NCBI GenBank assembly: GCA_031280335.1
Contig: JAITGZ010000162.1
Span: 1 to 8,611, forward strand
DNA: 8,611 nt
From: Deltaproteobacteria bacterium
Lineage (GTDB): Bacteria; Desulfobacterota; Desulfovibrionia; Desulfovibrionales; Desulfovibrionaceae
Direction: 5' to 3'
In this document: in pieces, positions 6,394 to 8,611 of the stretch
Position numbering within the stretch: the first letter of the stretch is position 1
Layout: the number at the start of each line of letters is the position of its first letter
The notes under the pieces: generated by a model
Seen by the model: the letters and a program-made list of their open reading frames with translations, nothing else
Databases searched by the model: none
What the model was told of the DNA's origin: nothing
Program-made: the position numbers and the translations under genes

Positions 6394-7506
6394 CTATTTT
6401 ATCGCCTTGCTGTACAAGGTCAGTTCTTCGTTGGCGCTGATACTTTCCATCAGAAGCTTGTTGGTTTCTTTACGCACAAAGGCGGCGGCCATCTTGGCGG
6501 CTGAACAGACAGCCCGGGCATTGGATTTTCCGTGGCAGATGATCGCCACCCCCTGCAGGCCGAGCAGTGGGGCGCCGCCGTATTCGGCGTAATCCACAAT
6601 GCGGGCGAAACGGGTCAGGGCACCTTTGGCCAGCAGGGTACCTAGTTTGGCGGACAGGGAAGAAAGCAACGCCCTTTTGAGTATGCGGGCCAAGGATGAA
6701 CCCAGTCCCTCGGCCAGCTTCAGGGCTACGTTGCCCACAAAGCCGTCGCAGACAATGACATCCAGGTCGCCGGTGAAAATATCCCTTCCTTCGGCGTTAC
6801 CTATAAAATTCAGCCGGTTGGCTTGCTTGAGCAAGTCATAGGCGTCTTTGACCAGACTATTGCCCTTGCCTTCTTCTTCGCCGATGGAAAGCAGCCCTAC
6901 CTTGGGTCTGGAGCGCGAAAGCACGGTTTCGGCCATGGCCGCGCCCATAAGGCCGAACTGAAAGAGATGGTGCGGCTTGCAGTCAACATTGGCCCCCACA
7001 TCAAGCAGCACTGTGGGTTGCTCCCTTTCTGAGGGGAGCATGGTGGCCAGAGCCAGACGATCCACCCCGTCAATGCGCCCGATGATGAACATGGCACAGG
7101 CCACAGTGGCTCCGGAGTGCCCCGGACTCATCATGCCGTCGGCCCGGCCTTCCCGCACCAGGCGGCAGGCCACCTGTACCGGCGCGTCTTTTTTGCGGCG
7201 CAGCACATCCGAAGGTTTATCCGTCATCTCCACCACATCGGTGGCGTGTATAATCTCGTAAGATACACCGCTGAGGTTCTCTTTCTTCAGCACCGCTTCA
7301 ATGGCCTGCCCGCTGCCGACTAGAAGAAGCTTGCACCCGCACTCGCGAGCGGCTTGCAGGCTGCCGGGTATGGTAACCTCCGGCCCGAAGTCGCCGCCCA
7401 TGGTATCCACGGCAATCACCGGCGCGGGAACCAAGCTGTTGGCATCGGGTAAGGCGGGCAGGTTGGCATCAGCGCCGCCTTTGCCCCAATTTAATTTAAA
7501 GGCCAT
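6394..7506 (-). CDS. plsX: Phosphate acyltransferase PlsX
   Basis: PlsX converts acyl-ACP and phosphate to acyl-phosphate, the acyl donor for PlsY in glycerol-3-phosphate acylation, and acts at the inner face of the membrane. Characteristic segments are MGGDFGPEV (36-44), SPGHSGATV (127-135), LLDVGANVDCKP (167-178), LLSIGEEEGKGNSL (205-218), VCDGFVGNVALK (252-263) and YGGAPLLGLQGV (309-320). The product of 370 residues is about 20-30 longer than usual because about 28 residues precede the first strand (VIAVDTMGG). The ATG at 7506 lies 9 bases after the rpmF stop, with only a distant GGAAA (7525-7521) upstream, so coupling to rpmF is likely. A GTG at codon 30 would give a family-typical N-terminus but has no clear ribosome binding site, so I kept the ATG. 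Confidence 0.94.
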   Translation of the reverse strand: MAFKLNWGKGGADANLPALPDANSLVPAPVIAVDTMGGDFGPEVTIPGSLQAARECGCKLLLVGSGQAIEAVLKKENLSGVSYEIIHATDVVEMTDKPSDVLRRKKDAPVQVACRLVREGRADGMMSPGHSGATVACAMFIIGRIDGVDRLALATMLPSEREQPTVLLDVGANVDCKPHHLFQFGLMGAAMAETVLSRSRPKVGLLSIGEEEGKGNSLVKDAYDLLKQANRLNFIGNAEGRDIFTGDLDVIVCDGFVGNVALKLAEGLGSSLARILKRALLSSLSAKLGTLLAKGALTRFARIVDYAEYGGAPLLGLQGVAIICHGKSNARAVCSAAKMAAAFVRKETNKLLMESISANEELTLYSKAIK

Positions 7507-7515
7507 GATGCCCGG

Positions 7516-7701
7516 TCAGCTTTCCGCGTTTTGCGCCGGGTTCAACTGCCTGCCCCGGTAACTGCCGCATGAGGGGCAGATGGAATGGGGGAGGGTGGGT
7601 TCGCCGCATTTGCAAAGCACCACATTGGGCACGGCCGTGCGTTGGTGGGAACGGCGCATATTCTTTCTGGATTTGGATTTTTTGTTTTGTTGAACCGCCA
7701 T
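7516..7701 (-). CDS. rpmF: 50S ribosomal protein L32
   Basis: L32 is a small protein of the large ribosomal subunit. The 61-residue product begins MAVQQNKKSKSRK and continues MRRSH, the L32 signature, and is strongly basic at the N-terminus. It is a zinc-ribbon (C+) form with four cysteines, C30, C32, C42 and C45 (LCKCG..ICPSCG). The first pair is spaced C-x-C, where the usual form is C-x-x-C. The start is supported by AAGGAGA (7714-7708), 6 bases upstream. A hairpin (7715-7736) abuts this ribosome binding site. The gene sits between DUF177 and plsX, the arrangement conserved in many bacteria, and is 9 bases from plsX. Confidence 0.95.
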   Translation of the reverse strand: MAVQQNKKSKSRKNMRRSHQRTAVPNVVLCKCGEPTLPHSICPSCGSYRGRQLNPAQNAES

Positions 7702-7714
7702 TATCGGTCTCCTT

Positions 7715-7736
7715 GTCCCTCCGTGCGGCGGAGGAC
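7715..7736 (-). promoter_or_regulatory. Hairpin abutting the rpmF ribosome binding site
   Basis: Read on the - strand, GTCCTCCG pairs with CGGAGGGAC around CCGCA, with one bulged G. The stem ends exactly where the rpmF Shine-Dalgarno (7714-7708) begins. It lies in the 73-base gap between DUF177 and rpmF and closely resembles the hairpin before DUF177 (8486-8501). It has no T-run, so it is not a terminator. A role in translation control or mRNA processing is an inference. Confidence 0.5.
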
Positions 7737-7774
7737 ATGCGGCGTAAACAGGGCGTAACGTTTTTGCCGCGTGA

Positions 7775-8476
7775 TTACTTGTTCAATTTCAGCCCGCGCA
7801 GCTTTTCCAGGCGCGGGTCGTCTTCTTCCCGTGCGCAGGCGCAAGGCCCGTGGTTCAGGTTATGCCCGCATCCAGGGCACAGTCCGGCGCAGTCTTCCCG
7901 GCAGAGCGGAAGCTGGGGCAGGGATTGAGCGAATTCCTCCCAGGCCAGATGGCCGGGGTTAATCTCCAGCCCGGCCAGATCTCCCGCCGCGTAAAAACCC
8001 GCTTCCCTCCGGCCGTCCTGCGGGTAACTCTCATTTGCCCTACGGCCTCTGCCGGGGGTTTTTCCGGCGAGTTTAAGAGACTCTGCCCGTTCACGGCGGC
8101 CGTGTCCTTGCGCCATCTTGCCGGCCAGAGCGGCGGACCAACGGATAAAATACCCATCCACCTCCACTTCGGACTCTTTGTCCGGCGAGAGGAGCAACGG
8201 GGGGAAAGGCTCAAAGCTGTCAAAACGATGGCGCAAGGTTATCAGCGCATCCTCAGCGCAAAGAGCGCAGGGCACGATGATGCTGCCGCTGATCCTCCCG
8301 CGCACCAGCAACCCGTCCTTTTGGAGCGAGAGGCTTATCCCTGCCTCCAGCGGGACGCTGATCCGGCAGTTCAGTCCGAACTCCGCCATGGGCTCAAGCC
8401 AAGTGGACTGATCCGTCAAAATAAGTTCCGCGCCTTCATTCAGCGCGGCGCACAAGGGCATCCAGCCTGCGGGCAT
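7775..8476 (-). CDS. DUF177 / YceD-family protein with central insertion
   Basis: DUF177 (YceD) proteins are found next to rpmF in most bacteria and are linked to 23S rRNA accumulation. The 233-residue product has the family layout: an N-terminal domain, CALC at 70-73, and the hallmark C-terminal block PLCREDCAGLCPGCGHNLN (C192, C196, C200, C203), then C212 and C214, ending DPRLEKLRGLK. It is about 50-60 residues longer than usual (about 170-180). The extra length matches a basic, low-complexity stretch at about 116-159 rich in R, K, G and Q, between the conserved halves. ATG 8476 is supported by GGAGG (8489-8485) 8 bases upstream. An in-frame ATG further upstream at 8557 would lie upstream of the predicted -35 box, so it is unlikely. 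It is first in its operon, and its ribosome binding site lies partly in a hairpin. Confidence 0.88.
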   Translation of the reverse strand: MPAGWMPLCAALNEGAELILTDQSTWLEPMAEFGLNCRISVPLEAGISLSLQKDGLLVRGRISGSIIVPCALCAEDALITLRHRFDSFEPFPPLLLSPDKESEVEVDGYFIRWSAALAGKMAQGHGRRERAESLKLAGKTPGRGRRANESYPQDGRREAGFYAAGDLAGLEINPGHLAWEEFAQSLPQLPLCREDCAGLCPGCGHNLNHGPCACAREEDDPRLEKLRGLKLNK

Positions 8477-8485
8477 AATTTTCCC

Positions 8486-8501
8486 CTCCGCCTGCGCGGA
8501 G
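8486..8501 (-). promoter_or_regulatory. Hairpin overlapping the DUF177 ribosome binding site
   Basis: On the - strand CTCCGC and GCGGAG form a perfect 6-base stem with a GCAG loop. The 3' arm supplies the GGAG of the DUF177 Shine-Dalgarno, with GGG continuing just beyond it, so folding would partly hide the site. The sequence from 8503 to about 8481 aligns closely with the hairpin before rpmF. Confidence 0.5.
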
Positions 8502-8520
8502 ACGTTGGTCTGAATTGACG

Positions 8521-8550
8521 CTAGTACCCGCGAAGGAAGGGTTTTGTCAA
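8521..8550 (-). promoter_or_regulatory. Sigma-70-type promoter of the DUF177-rpmF-plsX-fabH operon
   Basis: On the - strand, a perfect -35 box TTGACA (8550-8545) is followed after 18 bases by TACTAG (8526-8521), a -10 matching the consensus at T1, A2 and A5. Transcription would start near 8514 and give a leader of about 38 bases before DUF177. No other promoter is evident within the operon, though internal ones cannot be excluded. From 8551 to 8611 I see nothing else recognisable. Confidence 0.55.
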
Positions 8551-8611
8551 GAAGCAAAAAAAGGCGGGTTATTCCGGCGCTGTGGATTAATGATGTGTAA
8601 TCTCAAAATTA

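Noticed and set aside
8551..8579. T-run on the - strand (plus A-run 8555-8562) as a terminator for a gene to the right
   Set aside because: No stem can be formed from the preceding GC-rich bases; it is only a homopolymer upstream of the -35 box.

Overview
The window looks like a chromosomal housekeeping segment from a moderately GC-rich deltaproteobacterium, most likely Desulfovibrio in the broad sense (Desulfovibrionaceae). This placement is an inference. It rests on the order DUF177-rpmF-plsX-fabH, the L32 N-terminus (MAVQQNKKSKSRK), G/C-rich intergenic stem-loops of a kind common in these genomes, and a near-consensus sigma-54 promoter. No database search was possible.

Left part, + strand. 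Bases 1-455 hold no convincing gene. They contain a long inverted repeat at the left edge, a sigma-70-type promoter (152-179), a small MITE-like element with 18-bp terminal inverted repeats flanked by TTAA (205-356), and a further G/C-rich stem-loop (373-402). They lead into htpX (456-1298), a membrane zinc protease. A 254-bp gap follows, with a sigma-54 -24/-12 promoter (1379-1395) and a potentially folded leader (1422-1537), ahead of a small YbjQ/DUF74-like protein gene (1553-1945). Next come rlpA (2109-3002), encoding a predicted septal lipoprotein with double-psi barrel and SPOR domains, and copA (3007-5349), a Cu+-exporting P1B-type ATPase. copA starts with GTG only 4 bases after the rlpA stop and is probably translationally coupled to it.

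Right part, - strand. One operon reads leftward from a promoter at 8521-8550: DUF177/YceD-like gene (8476-7775), rpmF for ribosomal protein L32 (7701-7516), plsX (7506-6394) and fabH (6349-5339). This is the classic cluster linking ribosome and 23S rRNA maturation proteins to the start of phospholipid and fatty-acid synthesis. PlsX makes acyl-phosphate from acyl-ACP, and FabH condenses acetyl-CoA with malonyl-ACP. Closely similar hairpins precede both the DUF177 and rpmF start regions. The cluster stops at fabH, whose last 11 bases overlap the 3' end of the convergent copA, so fabG, acpP and fabF do not follow.

I see no phage, CRISPR, defence, secretion or biosynthetic system. The points most worth a second look are regulatory: the MITE-like insertion in the htpX leader, the sigma-54 promoter with its leader, the paired DUF177/rpmF hairpins, and the rlpA-copA coupling.
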